Part shown: piece after piece, positions 43,589 through 53,518 of the stretch
Numbering within the stretch: position 1 is the stretch's first letter
Layout: every line of letters begins with the position of its first letter
Assembly: GCF_002198095.1 (NCBI RefSeq)
Contig: NZ_NHMK01000035.1
Location: 1-64,000, forward strand
Reading direction: 5' to 3'
Source of the DNA: Deinococcus indicus
GTDB lineage: Bacteria > Deinococcota > Deinococci > Deinococcales > Deinococcaceae
Length of the DNA: 64,000 nt
The notes under the pieces: model-generated
Database searches by the model: none
What the model was told of the DNA's origin: nothing
What the model saw: the letters and a program-made list of their open reading frames with translations, nothing else
Translations under genes and position numbers: made by a program

Positions 43589-45547
43589 ATGCCCGACCTG
43601 TCCGTAGTTCTGCCCTTCCTGATCGGCGTCGTGATCGTCCTGATCGCCCTGATGATCCTCATCTCGCTCGTGCGGGCCTTCTACGTGAAGGTCGAGCAGG
43701 GCACCGCGCTGATCGTGAACGACCTCTCCGCCCGGCCCAAGGTGCGCTTCACCGGCGCGCTCGTGGTGCCCGTGTTGTACAAGGCCGAGATCATGCGCAT
43801 CAGCCTGATCACCCTGCAGGTCGACCGGCGCGGCAAGGAGGGACTGATCTGCCGGGACAACATCCGCGCGGACATCACGGTCGCGTACTACCTGCGCGTC
43901 AACGAGACCACCGAGGACGTCCTGAAGGTCGCCAAGTCCATCGGCGCGAGCCGCGCGAGCGACCTGAACGCCGTGGACGAACTGTTCAACGCCAAGTTCA
44001 GCGAGGCGCTGAAGACGGTCGGCAAGAAGTTCGACTTCATCGAACTGTTCGAGAAGCGCGAGGAGTTCCGAGACGCCGTGGTCGCCGTGATCGGCCGCGA
44101 TCTGAACGGCTACGTGCTCGAGGACGTCGCCATCGACTACCTCGAGCAGACGCCCAAGAGCATGCTCGACCAGAACAACATCATGGACGCCGAGGGCATC
44201 CGCAAGATCACGCAGCTGACCGCCGCGCAGAACATCGTCACGAACGAACTCTCGCAGAACGAGCACCTCGCCGTCACGAAGAAGAACGTCGAGACCCGCG
44301 AGGCCACCCTGGCCCTCGAGCGCCAGCAGGCCGAGGCCGAGGCGCGGCAGAAACGCGAGATCGAGACCATCCAGGCCCGCGAGAACGCCGAGACGCAGCG
44401 CGTGCGCGAGGAGCAGCGCCTCATCTCCGAACAGGCCCGCATCCAGACGACCGAGCAGGTCGAGATCCGCGAGCAGGAACGCCAGCGGCAGGTTGAGATC
44501 GCCGAGCAGGCGAGGTTGCGCGCCATCGCCATCGAGGCCGAGCGCGTCGCCCGCGCCGCGAAGATGGAGGCCGTCACCACCGACCGCGAGGTGAAACTCC
44601 AGGAGATCGAACGCGACAAGAACGTCGAGCAGGGCGTCATGGACGTCGCGAACATCACCCGTGAGCGCATCGCCATCGACAAGACGGTCGCCGTCGAGGA
44701 GGAGCGCATTAACGAGGTGCGCGAGGTGAGCGCCGCCGAACGCGCCAAGCAGGTGCGCGTCATGCAGGCCGAGGCGCAGGCGCAGGAACAGCTCGTGCAG
44801 GAGGTCAAGGCCGCCGAGGCCGCCGAGACCGCCGCCCGCCACCGCGCCAGTGAGCTGACCACCATCGCGCAGGCGGAATTCGACGCCGCGTCCCGGCAGG
44901 CCGAGGCGAAGAAGATCCTCGCGGACGCCGTCAAGGTCGAGCAGGCCGCGCCGGGCCTCGCGCAGGTGATGGTGCAGGAAGCGAACGCCAGCGCCCTGGA
45001 GAAGACCGGCGTGGCCGAGGCCCGCGTGATCGAGGTCAAGGCCGACGCGAACCTCAAACTCGGGCAGAACGAGGCCCGCGTGCTCGCCGAGCGGCTGGGC
45101 GCGCAGGCCGAGGGCGAAACCCGCCTCGGTCAGGCGAAAGCCACCGCCACCGAGGCGCTGGGCGCCGCCGAGGCGAGTGCCACCCGCGACCGCATGAACG
45201 CCGAGGCCGAGGGCCTGACCGCCAAGTTCGGCGCGATGGACCGCATGAGCGCCGACGCCCGCAGCCACGAGGAATACCGCATGGCGCTGGAAACCAGTCT
45301 CCAGCAGGCCCTGGCGTCCATCGAGGCCGGGAAGGAGATCAGCCGCGAGAACGCCGAGGTGATCGCCGCTGCCCTGAAGAACGCGAAGATCGACCTCGTG
45401 GGCGGCGAGGGCGGCATGTTCGAGGCGCTCACCAAGGCGCTGAGTCTCGGCAAGGCCGTCGAGGGCTTCACGCAGAAGAGCCCGCTGTTCCAGAGCGTCC
45501 TGGGCCGCTTCGGCGTGAATGTCCAGCGGGAGAACCGCCCGAACTGA
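43589..45547 (+). CDS. Flotillin-family (YqiK-like) membrane scaffold protein
   Basis: 652 residues. One N-terminal membrane helix (7-30), an SPFH/band-7 domain (35-220, FYVKVEQGTALIVN; VDRRGKEGLICRDNIRADI), and a long coiled coil (230-560) of Glu/Ala/Arg heptads with EA repeats, as in flotillins. Flotillins oligomerise on the inner membrane and gather partner proteins. GGAGG precedes the ATG. Co-transcribed with the YqiJ-like gene; 139 bases before the large ATPase gene. Confidence 0.92.
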   Translation: MPDLSVVLPFLIGVVIVLIALMILISLVRAFYVKVEQGTALIVNDLSARPKVRFTGALVVPVLYKAEIMRISLITLQVDRRGKEGLICRDNIRADITVAYYLRVNETTEDVLKVAKSIGASRASDLNAVDELFNAKFSEALKTVGKKFDFIELFEKREEFRDAVVAVIGRDLNGYVLEDVAIDYLEQTPKSMLDQNNIMDAEGIRKITQLTAAQNIVTNELSQNEHLAVTKKNVETREATLALERQQAEAEARQKREIETIQARENAETQRVREEQRLISEQARIQTTEQVEIREQERQRQVEIAEQARLRAIAIEAERVARAAKMEAVTTDREVKLQEIERDKNVEQGVMDVANITRERIAIDKTVAVEEERINEVREVSAAERAKQVRVMQAEAQAQEQLVQEVKAAEAAETAARHRASELTTIAQAEFDAASRQAEAKKILADAVKVEQAAPGLAQVMVQEANASALEKTGVAEARVIEVKADANLKLGQNEARVLAERLGAQAEGETRLGQAKATATEALGAAEASATRDRMNAEAEGLTAKFGAMDRMSADARSHEEYRMALETSLQQALASIEAGKEISRENAEVIAAALKNAKIDLVGGEGGMFEALTKALSLGKAVEGFTQKSPLFQSVLGRFGVNVQRENRPN

Positions 45548-45686
45548 GGCGGATGATCGGGGGGCGGGCCAGAGGCCTGCCTCTCCACTGACGGACCGCA
45601 GTAGTGGCCGGATGCAGCCTCCTCGCGCCTTCCCTGGAGTGGAGTGGTCGGGTGGGGACGAGTGGCGCACGCGCGCGCCGGAGTGA

Positions 45687-48600
45687 ATGGGGGAGAGGAT
45701 GACGCAGGAACCACTGGCCGGAGCGGGCACGCCCGGCACCGAGACGGGCGGCAGTTTCGAGGTGCTGCGCCGCCGCCTGGACGCGCTGGGCGCGCAGGTC
45801 CGTGCGGCCGCCGAGGAGCTGAACGCCGCGCGGATCGCGGAGTACGGCGACAGCCGCCTGAGTCTGCTGGGCCGCGCGCACATCCGCACCGCGCAGGCCA
45901 GCCTGGGCCGGGATCTCGTGCAGGTCGGGGACGTGATGCTGTTCGGCTTCAACGTCACGCAGGGCCTGAAGGCCCGCACGGAACTGGCGGACGTGTTCGC
46001 GCTGTACCGACTGACGCACGAGGGCGGCGCGTTCGACGTGCAGCCCGTGCCGGTCGAGGGGTCGTTCCTGACCGATCCGGCGTTCGTGCGGGACTTCGAG
46101 GAACTGTACGCCTACTACCGGCACGCGCGGCTGCTGCAACTGGAGATCCGCGCCGGGCGGCTGCTGGCGGCCTTCCAGATCGGGGAGCGCCTGACCGACC
46201 GGCGGGTGTTCCGCTGGGACCTCACGCCGGACGGCGCGCGTTACCTCGATGCGCGCGGCGAACGGGACCTCAACCCGCTGCCGCCCTTCGATTTCGAGTG
46301 GACCCGCGCCGGGCGCGATCAGGAGGTCAGCGGGCGCTTCCCGCACCTGAACATCCTGGACACGCTGTTCGTGGAGACGGCGGGCGGCACGCTGACCGTG
46401 AAGGTGGAGAACAACACCGAGACCGGTGAAGGCATCTACAGCGAGCCCGTCGAGGAGCGCACCCAGGGTCTGGACGACGCGACCTTCGAGTTCGCGCGGG
46501 TGGGCCGCCTGATCCTGCTGCGCGTGCTGCCGTACCGCGAGAAGACGTGGCGCGGCCTGATCTTCGACACGCTGACCGGGCGGGTCACGCGCGAGGACGC
46601 CCTCACGCGCGGCTGCGTGCAGCTGCCCGAGGAGCACGGGATCGTCTTCCCCGGCGGGTATTACCTGCCGGGCGGCGAGCACCGCGCCTTCGAGGGCTTC
46701 ACGCCCGGCATGGTCCTCGAGCGGGTCGTGCGCAGCCCGAACGGTGAGGACGTGCTGTTCGTCTTCTACGATCAGGACTCGGGCCGCAGCGCCCTGCTGG
46801 TGTACAACCTGATCCGCCGCGAGGTGCAGACGCCCATCAGCGCCCACGGGGACGCCGCGCTGCCCGACGGGCGCATGGTGCTGTTCCAGGCCGAGGCCGA
46901 ACCCACCCAGGTGCATGCGGTGCAGGTGTGGCAGACGCCCTTCACGAGCGACGTGTTCGCCGCGCAGCGCCCGCCCGGCACGTCGTTCCTGGGCCGACTG
47001 GGGAACGCGGAACTCGTGCGGGGCGTGTCGAACCTGCTCGCCCTGGCAAGGGCCGCGCAGACGCCGGAGGTCACGGCCGCCCAGTACGCCGCGCTGGCCG
47101 AACAGGCCCGCCGCCTGCCGGACACGCACCACTGGCTCGACGACGAGTACACGGGCGGCGCGCGTACGCTGCTGCGCGACGTGACCGCCGCCGCCGAGGC
47201 GGTCCTCGACGAGTTCGAGAAGGTGCAGGCCCTGCGCGCCCAGGCGGCGCAGACCCTCGCGGACGTGCAGGGGGCGGTCCGCCGCCGCCTGACGACCCTC
47301 GACCCGGAGGGGTGGCGCAGCCTGCCGGAGTTCGTGACCGCCCTGGCCGAACTGACGGCGCTGCGCGCCCGCCTGCTGACGGTGCGCGAGACCCGCTCCA
47401 TCGACGTGGGGGCCGTGGACGCCCTGCTCGGCGAGGTGCAGGCGGCGCACGCGCGGGTGGGCGGCGCGACCGGCAGCTACCTGGCCGACCCGGCCGCCCT
47501 GGCCCCCTTCCACGCGCAGCTCGACACGTTGAACACGCAGGTGGAGGCGGCGGGCACCACCCGCGACCTCGCCGCCGCGCTGGAGGCGCTGGGCACCCTG
47601 GCGACCGAACTGGACGTCCTGTCCGACCTGCTCGGCTCGCTGCCCGCCGAGGACCCGGTGCAGCGCACCCAGGTCGTCGAGGGCGTCTCGGCGCTGTACG
47701 GCCGCCTGAACGGCGTGCGCGCCCGCGCCGAGGGGCAGCGCCGCAGCCTGGGAAGCGGGGAACTCACCGCGCGCTTCGCGGCGCAACTGGCGCTGCTCGC
47801 GCAGACCGTCACGGGGGCGCTGGGCACCGCCGACACGCCCGAGAAGGCCGAGGAGGGCCTGTCCCGCGCGCTGCTGGCCCTGGAGGAACTCGAAGGGCAG
47901 TTCGGGGAGCACGAGGCGTTCCTGCCGGACATCCTCGCCCGGCGCGAGGAGACCGTGGAGGCCTTCGAGTCACGCCGTCAGGCGCTGCTCGACGAGCGTC
48001 AGCGCCGCGCGCAGGGTGTCGCGGACGCCGCCGACCGCATCCTGGCGGGCCTCCCGGCCCGCGCGGCGCGCCTGAGCGATCAGGACGCCCTGAACGGATT
48101 CTTCGCCGGGGACACGCTCATGCTGAAGCTGCGCGACCTCACCCTGAAACTGACCGAGCTGGGCGACAGCGTCCGCGCCGGGGACATCGAGGCCCGCCTG
48201 AAGGCCGCGCGCGATCAGGCGCTGCGCACCCTGCGTGACCGCGCCGACCTCGAAGGGGACGGCGGCGCGCTGATCCGCCTGGGCCGCCACCGCTTCAGCG
48301 TGAACACCCAGACGCTGGACCTGACGCTGCTGCCGCGGGGCGATCACCTCGCGCTGCACCTGACCGGCACGCAGTTCATGGAACCGCTGCGCGACCCGGC
48401 GCTCGACGCGGGCCGCGCGTACTGGGACGTGACGCTGGAGAGCGAATCCCCGGACCTCTCCCGCGCGGAATTCCTGGCGGGCGAGGTGCTGGCCGCCGCG
48501 CGGGCGGGGCAGGGGGGCCTGACCCTGGACGCCCTGCGAGGCATGACGCCGGACACGCGGGCCGGGACGGTCGCCACCTTCGCCGCCGCCCGCTACCGCC

Positions 48601-50906
48601 AGGGTTTCCAGCGCGGCGTGCACGACCACGACGCCGCGCTGATCCTGAACGCGTTGCTGCCGCTGCTGGACGCCGCGGGGCCGCTCGTCGCCCCACCGGA
48701 GGCGCGCGCGCTGGCCGCCGCGTTCTGGGCGCAGGCCGACGCGACCTGGACGGCGCGCCTGACCTCCGCGCGGGCGGTGCAGACCCTGCTGGGCAGCGGC
48801 GCGGCCCTCGCGGACGCCCGCACGGCGCTGGAGGGAGCGCTGCGTGAATTCCTGACCCGCGTGCCGCTGCCCGTTCCCGACAGCGTGATTCCGGAGGCCG
48901 CCGCGTTCCTGACGGAGGCGGCCCCCGACGCGGGCGGGCCGTTCCCGTTCACGCAGGCCGCCGCCGACCTGAACGCCGCGCTGGACGAACACTTGCGCGC
49001 CGCCGGGCAGCCGGACGCCCTGAGCGTCAGCCTGGACGCCCTGAGCGCCGATCCGGTCCAGGCCTGGACCCTCAAACACGCGTGGCTGGACGCCCTGACC
49101 GGACGGGACGACGCTCGCCCCCTGGCGCGCTTCGTGCCCGAGGCGGTCGCGCTGCGCCTGTACGGGGACGCCCTGCGCGCCCAGCCGCGCGCGGTCACGC
49201 TCGACGCGACCATCACCGGCCTCCTAAGTGACCACCCGCGCCTCCAGGGCGGCACGCTGCACCTCGCCGCAGACGACCTGCTCGCCCGGCTCGCCACGCA
49301 CGCCCGCACCTTCCTGCCGGGTCTGCACGCCTTCCAGGCGCAGCGGCAGGCGGTGCTGACGCGCGAACGGGCCCGGCTGCGCCTCGCGGAATTCCAGCCG
49401 CGCCCGCTGACCTCGTTCGTGCGTAACCGCCTGATCACCGACGTGTACCTCCCGCTGATCGGGGACAACCTCGCCAAGCAGATCGGCGCGGCCGGGGACG
49501 GCAAACGCAGCGACCTGATGGGCCTGCTGCTGCTCATCTCCCCGCCCGGCTACGGCAAGACCACCCTGATGGAGTACGTTGCGCACCGCCTGGGCCTCGT
49601 GTTCGTGCGCGTGAACGGCCCCAGCCTGGGTCACGCCGTGCGCTCGCTCGACCCGGCGCAGGCGCCGGACGCCGCCAGCCGCCAGGAACTGGAGAAACTC
49701 AACCTCGCGCTGGAGATGGGCGGGAACGTCATGCTGTACGTGGACGACATCCAACACACCCACCCGGAATTCCTGCAGAAGTTCATCGCCCTGACCGACG
49801 GAACCCGCCGCATCGAGGGCGTCTGGAACGGCGAGCCGCGCACCTACGACCTGCGCGGCCGGAGATTCGCGGTCGTTATGGCCGGGAACCCCTACACCGA
49901 GACGGGCGAGGTGTTCCGCATTCCCGACATGCTCGCCAACCGCGCCGACGTGTATAACCTCGGGGACGTGCTGGGCGGCATGCAGGACGCCTTCCTGCTC
50001 TCGTACGTGGAGAACAGCCTGACCAGCAACGCCGTGCTCGCGCCGCTCGCCGGACGGGACCTGAGCGACGTCCCCAAGCTCGTCGCCCGCGCCCAGGGCC
50101 ACGAGGATCCCGGCGAACTGTCGCACCCGTACAGCGAGGCGGAACTCGCGGAGATCCTCGCCACGCTGCGCCTGCTGCTGCGCGCCCGCGACACGCTGGC
50201 CCGCGTGAACGCCGCGTACATCGCCAGCGCCGCCCAGGCCGACCGCGACCGGACCGAACCGCCCTTCAAGCTCCAGGGCAGCTACCGCAACATGAACAAG
50301 GTCGCCGAGAAACTCAGCCCGGTCATGAACGACGCCGAACTGGACGGCGTGATCAGCGACCACTACCGCGGCGAGGCGCAGCTCCTCACGACCGGCGCGG
50401 AGGAGAACCTCCTGAAACTCGCCGAACTGCGCGGTACCCTGACCGCCGAGCAGGCGGCGCGCCGGGCGCAGATCCGCGAGAACTACGCCCGCGAACGCCG
50501 CATGGGCGCCGCCGACGGCGACACCGGCGCGCGCATGGTGGCGCAACTGGCGGACATCGCGGGCGGACTGGACCGCCTGAGGCTGCCCCCGACCGCTGCG
50601 ACCCCCCAGCCGGTACCGCCCACCCGTCCCGCAGAGCCGCTGGCCGCGCAGCTCGAACCCCTGCTCGCCCCCCTCCTGGCCGCGCTGCGCGACCGCCCGG
50701 CGCCCGCATCCGTCACAGGCGACCCCGACCCGCTGACCGGAGTCGTCACGCCGCTGCTCACCGCGCTGGCCAGCGTCGTGCAGGGGCAGCAGGCCACGAA
50801 CGCCGCCGTGCAGGACCTCGCGGAAGTCATCCGCCGGCGACAGAACGCCCTGCGGCCCAGCAGTGACACCGGACCGTCCGGCGGGCGGCCGGGCGGCAGC
50901 TCCTGA
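45687..50906 (+). CDS. Giant AAA+ ATPase (DUF3686-type, 'DNA repair ATPase')
   Basis: 1739 residues. The N-terminal half (about 1-430) matches the DUF3686-type domain (VGDVMLFGFNVTQGLKARTELADVF; FPGGYYLPGGEHRAFEGF). A long helical region follows (430-1230), then an AAA+ domain: Walker A SPPGYGKTTL (about 1284-1293), Walker B VMLYVDD (about 1350), sensor VVMAGNPY. The C-terminal 150 residues are helical and Pro-rich. Database names call relatives DNA repair ATPases, with little direct evidence. Following flotillin, it probably works at the membrane with it. ATG at 45699 is an alternative start. The stop fuses to a repeat. Confidence 0.85.
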   Translation: MGERMTQEPLAGAGTPGTETGGSFEVLRRRLDALGAQVRAAAEELNAARIAEYGDSRLSLLGRAHIRTAQASLGRDLVQVGDVMLFGFNVTQGLKARTELADVFALYRLTHEGGAFDVQPVPVEGSFLTDPAFVRDFEELYAYYRHARLLQLEIRAGRLLAAFQIGERLTDRRVFRWDLTPDGARYLDARGERDLNPLPPFDFEWTRAGRDQEVSGRFPHLNILDTLFVETAGGTLTVKVENNTETGEGIYSEPVEERTQGLDDATFEFARVGRLILLRVLPYREKTWRGLIFDTLTGRVTREDALTRGCVQLPEEHGIVFPGGYYLPGGEHRAFEGFTPGMVLERVVRSPNGEDVLFVFYDQDSGRSALLVYNLIRREVQTPISAHGDAALPDGRMVLFQAEAEPTQVHAVQVWQTPFTSDVFAAQRPPGTSFLGRLGNAELVRGVSNLLALARAAQTPEVTAAQYAALAEQARRLPDTHHWLDDEYTGGARTLLRDVTAAAEAVLDEFEKVQALRAQAAQTLADVQGAVRRRLTTLDPEGWRSLPEFVTALAELTALRARLLTVRETRSIDVGAVDALLGEVQAAHARVGGATGSYLADPAALAPFHAQLDTLNTQVEAAGTTRDLAAALEALGTLATELDVLSDLLGSLPAEDPVQRTQVVEGVSALYGRLNGVRARAEGQRRSLGSGELTARFAAQLALLAQTVTGALGTADTPEKAEEGLSRALLALEELEGQFGEHEAFLPDILARREETVEAFESRRQALLDERQRRAQGVADAADRILAGLPARAARLSDQDALNGFFAGDTLMLKLRDLTLKLTELGDSVRAGDIEARLKAARDQALRTLRDRADLEGDGGALIRLGRHRFSVNTQTLDLTLLPRGDHLALHLTGTQFMEPLRDPALDAGRAYWDVTLESESPDLSRAEFLAGEVLAAARAGQGGLTLDALRGMTPDTRAGTVATFAAARYRQGFQRGVHDHDAALILNALLPLLDAAGPLVAPPEARALAAAFWAQADATWTARLTSARAVQTLLGSGAALADARTALEGALREFLTRVPLPVPDSVIPEAAAFLTEAAPDAGGPFPFTQAAADLNAALDEHLRAAGQPDALSVSLDALSADPVQAWTLKHAWLDALTGRDDARPLARFVPEAVALRLYGDALRAQPRAVTLDATITGLLSDHPRLQGGTLHLAADDLLARLATHARTFLPGLHAFQAQRQAVLTRERARLRLAEFQPRPLTSFVRNRLITDVYLPLIGDNLAKQIGAAGDGKRSDLMGLLLLISPPGYGKTTLMEYVAHRLGLVFVRVNGPSLGHAVRSLDPAQAPDAASRQELEKLNLALEMGGNVMLYVDDIQHTHPEFLQKFIALTDGTRRIEGVWNGEPRTYDLRGRRFAVVMAGNPYTETGEVFRIPDMLANRADVYNLGDVLGGMQDAFLLSYVENSLTSNAVLAPLAGRDLSDVPKLVARAQGHEDPGELSHPYSEAELAEILATLRLLLRARDTLARVNAAYIASAAQADRDRTEPPFKLQGSYRNMNKVAEKLSPVMNDAELDGVISDHYRGEAQLLTTGAEENLLKLAELRGTLTAEQAARRAQIRENYARERRMGAADGDTGARMVAQLADIAGGLDRLRLPPTAATPQPVPPTRPAEPLAAQLEPLLAPLLAALRDRPAPASVTGDPDPLTGVVTPLLTALASVVQGQQATNAAVQDLAEVIRRRQNALRPSSDTGPSGGRPGGSS

Positions 50907-51040
50907 TACAGACTCCGATTGAATGGGCTGCAAAGCCCGTTCAATCCGAGCGAAGCGAGAAGGAGCAAAACGGGTTCCGGACGTGGAGCCGGCAATCCGG
51001 TGAAGTTCCGGATTGTTGGCGAAACAAACGGAATCCGTAC
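50906..51040 (+). repeat. Dispersed inverted-end repeat, copy e
   Basis: 135 bp (ATACAGACTCCG to CGGAATCCGTAC), first of three tandem copies. It starts on the last base of the ATPase stop codon. Contains the hairpin ATTGAA-GGGCT/AGCCC-TTCAAT and GAGCGAAGCGAG. Confidence 0.9.
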
Positions 51041-51041
51041 G

Positions 51042-51164
51042 ATCGGACTGCCGTCTGCTTCGCCGACCATCCGGGAGGGCCGGCTCCACGTCCGGAGGGG
51101 CGTGTTGCTCACACTCTGCGGAGGGGCTCTCCGGGCACATCGTTGCATTCATCGGAGTCCGTAT
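51042..51164 (-). repeat. Dispersed inverted-end repeat, copy f
   Basis: 123 bp in the opposite orientation, more diverged in the middle (ATCGGACTGCCG to CGGAGTCCGTAT). It lies between copies e and g with almost no spacing. Confidence 0.8.
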
Positions 51165-51165
51165 G

Positions 51166-51300
51166 ATGCGGACTCCGATTGAATGGGCTGCAAAGCCCAT
51201 TCGATCGGAGCGAAGCGAGTGGGAGCAAAACGGGTTCCGGACGTGGAGCCGGCAATCCGGTGAAGTTCCGGATTGTCGGCGAAATAAACGGAACCCGTAT
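51166..51300 (+). repeat. Dispersed inverted-end repeat, copy g
   Basis: 135 bp, nearly identical to copy e (ATGCGGACTCCG to CGGAACCCGTAT). The 483 bases between the ATPase and the next gene are mostly made of copies e, f and g. Confidence 0.9.
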
Positions 51301-51389
51301 GATCCCCTCGCCCCTGGCTGTTCCAGGAACGGCCGCTTGATGATTCCTTCAGGACATTTTCACCTGACTGGCGCGTTACTATCCTGGCG

Positions 51390-51980
51390 ATGATCCGCCG
51401 GTCAGGTCCAGCGCGCTTCACGGTTCCGGCCGTGGGGCGCTGGGTGCTGGCGCTGCTGACCCTCGTGGCAGCCCTGGCGCACCTGACGCGCAGCCCGGCA
51501 TCCGGCGGCCTGGGGCTGCCCCTGACGGGTCTGGCCGCGCCCCGCCACACGGCCCCGGAGCACGCGGCGCCGGCCACCATGGGCGGGCGCCCCGACCACC
51601 CGACCGATCAGCACCCGGCCGACCACCATTCTGCTGACCATCACCCGGCTGACCGCCACGCCGATCACTCGACTCCGGGGCGCCGCCTGCACCCGGCCGG
51701 CACCGACCCGCACGCCGGGCACGGGCCGTCCCTGACCGACGCCGCGCCCAACGCGCCGCCCACCCATGACCACCACCCGGACGCGCACTGCCCGTTCTGC
51801 CTGACGGCTGCTTTCGCCCTCGCGGCGGCGCCCGTCGTGGCTGTCGCCGCCACCCTCCAGGCACCCTCCCAGCCGACCAGCGTTCCCCTGACGCTGGCGC
51901 TCGCCGTTATCCGGCACGCGGATGCCCGCGCGCCACCCACCTCCGGAACGTCACAACCCCCTTTCCCCACGTTCCGCTGA
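51390..51980 (+). CDS. His-rich exported CPFC protein (DUF2946-like), copper locus 2
   Basis: 196 residues, paralogue of 8827-9378 with the same order: hydrophobic helix (17-34), a His/Asp-rich segment (HPADHHSADHHPADRHADH, about 70-90), [15 protein letters not shown] and a second hydrophobic stretch. The His clusters and CPFC suggest periplasmic copper binding. It opens the second copper locus. Its TGA is followed by GACGGATTCCGG, the edge of a degraded repeat. Confidence 0.75.
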   Translation: MIRRSGPARFTVPAVGRWVLALLTLVAALAHLTRSPASGGLGLPLTGLAAPRHTAPEHAAPATMGGRPDHPTDQHPADHHSADHHPADRHADHSTPGRRLHPAGTDPHAGHGPSLTDAAPNAPPTHDHHPDAHCPFCLTAAFALAAAPVVAVAATLQAPSQPTSVPLTLALAVIRHADARAPPTSGTSQPPFPTFR

Positions 51981-52053
51981 GACGGATTCCGGCTGTTTCG
52001 TTGACAGCCTGCCCCCGCGCCGGGTCGCCAATCCGGCGCCCGGAATCCGCTCC
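51980..52053 (-). repeat. Degraded dispersed repeat, copy j
   Basis: About 74 bp still alignable by eye to the family: ACGGATTCCG, CTGTTTCGTTGACAGCC (family TTGTTTCGCCAACAATCC), CCCGGAATCCG. It starts on the preceding stop codon. Confidence 0.55.
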
Positions 52054-52132
52054 GCGCCTGCCTGCCTCCACCCGGACGAAACGGTGCCCGTTTACCCGGC
52101 GCCGAGGAGGCGTGACTTCCGGAGGTCTTCCC

Positions 52133-53518
52133 TTGACGACGATTCCCTCGCCGTCCCCGTCCCGCCCCATGGCGCTCTACCGCGCCGCGTGGCGCTGGCA
52201 CTTCTACGCCGGCGTCTTTGTCACGCCCTTTCTGCTCCTGCTGGCCCTGACCGGGCTGGTCATGCTGTTCGCCCCGCAACTCGAACGCGTGCAGTACCGC
52301 GACCTGCTGACGGTCACCCCCGGTCAGGCGGCCCTGGCCCTCGACCGGCAGGTGGGCGCCGTGCAGCAGCTGTACCCGGCCGCCGAGGTCACCCGCGTAC
52401 GGCCCCCCGCCGCCCCCACCCAGAGTACCCAGGTCGCCGTGACCACCCAGGGCCACGACCTGACCGTCTACGTCGACCCGTACACCGCGCAGGTGCTCGG
52501 GCAGGTCGACCAGTCCAGCCGGCTGTACGCGGTCGCCGAGAGGGTCCACGGCACCCTGCTGCTCGGCGACACCGGCGACCGCATCCTCGAACTCGCCAGC
52601 GGCTGGGCGCTCGTCCTGACCGCCACGGGCCTCTTCCTGTGGTGGCCCCGCCCGGTCAGGGGCCGCCGCGACTGGCGCGCCTCCTTCATCCCGCAGCGCG
52701 CCGCTGGCCGGGCCGGCTGGAAAAACCTGCACGCCACCCTGGGCTTCTGGGTGGCCGGCATCCTGGTGTTCTTCCTGATCACCGGCATGGCCTGGACCGG
52801 CGTGTGGGGCGAGAAGGTCGTGCAGGCCTGGAACACCTTCCCCGCCCAGCTGTGGGGCGCCCCCACGAGCACCGTGCCCACCGCCGCCCTGAACCGCGAC
52901 GGTGAGAAGGTCGTGCCCTGGACCCTCGAACAGACGCCGCTGCCCACCTCCGGTTCCGCGGCCGGCGCGCCCGGCGTGACCGGTCCCGTCACCCTGGACG
53001 CCGTGAACCGCTACGCGGCCGCGCAGCTGCCCAGCTACTGGATCGCGCTACCCGGCGGCCGGGACGGCGTGTACACCGTCAGCGCCAGCACCATGAGCGG
53101 CGACCTGACCGACGCCCGCCGCGACCTGACCCTGCACATCGACCAGTACAGCGGCCGTGAACTCGCCCGCGTCGGCTGGGACGACTACAGCCTGGGCGCC
53201 AAAGGCATGGCCGCCGGCATCGCCCTGCACCAGGGCCGGCACGGCCCGCTGAACTACGCGCTTGCCCTCCTGTCCTGCGCGGTCATCGCATTCCTGTGCG
53301 TGAGTGGCGCCGTGATGTGGTGGCTGCGCCGTCCCGCCGCCGCCCGCCGCCTGCACGCCCCCCCCATGCCCAGCCCGGTCCTGTGGAAGGGCGGCGTGGC
53401 GATCATGGCCGCGCTGGGCGTCGCCTTCCCCCTGGTGGGCCTGAGCCTCGTCGCCGTGCTGCTGCTGGACCTGCTGGTGCTGCGCCGACTGCCCGCCGTG
53501 AAAGCGGTCCTGTCGTGA
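52133..53518 (+). CDS. PepSY-associated membrane protein (PiuB-like)
   Basis: 461 residues from TTG 52133, which has GGAGG seven bases before. Helix 1 begins RAAWRWHFYAGVFVTPFLLLL, the standard start of PepSY-TM/PiuB proteins. Periplasmic PepSY segments follow, with further helices at KNLHATLGFWVAGILVFFLITG and near the C-terminus. Family members are linked to iron or copper reductive uptake across the inner membrane; the setting here favours copper. GTG at 52112 is a possible alternative start. Overlaps the next gene by GTGA. Confidence 0.85.
   Translation: MTTIPSPSPSRPMALYRAAWRWHFYAGVFVTPFLLLLALTGLVMLFAPQLERVQYRDLLTVTPGQAALALDRQVGAVQQLYPAAEVTRVRPPAAPTQSTQVAVTTQGHDLTVYVDPYTAQVLGQVDQSSRLYAVAERVHGTLLLGDTGDRILELASGWALVLTATGLFLWWPRPVRGRRDWRASFIPQRAAGRAGWKNLHATLGFWVAGILVFFLITGMAWTGVWGEKVVQAWNTFPAQLWGAPTSTVPTAALNRDGEKVVPWTLEQTPLPTSGSAAGAPGVTGPVTLDAVNRYAAAQLPSYWIALPGGRDGVYTVSASTMSGDLTDARRDLTLHIDQYSGRELARVGWDDYSLGAKGMAAGIALHQGRHGPLNYALALLSCAVIAFLCVSGAVMWWLRRPAAARRLHAPPMPSPVLWKGGVAIMAALGVAFPLVGLSLVAVLLLDLLVLRRLPAVKAVLS

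Noticed and set aside
43520..45979. 819-codon minus-strand ORF opposite flotillin
   Set aside because: Antisense shadow of the coiled-coil Glu/Ala codons; low-complexity Leu/Gly/Asp product.
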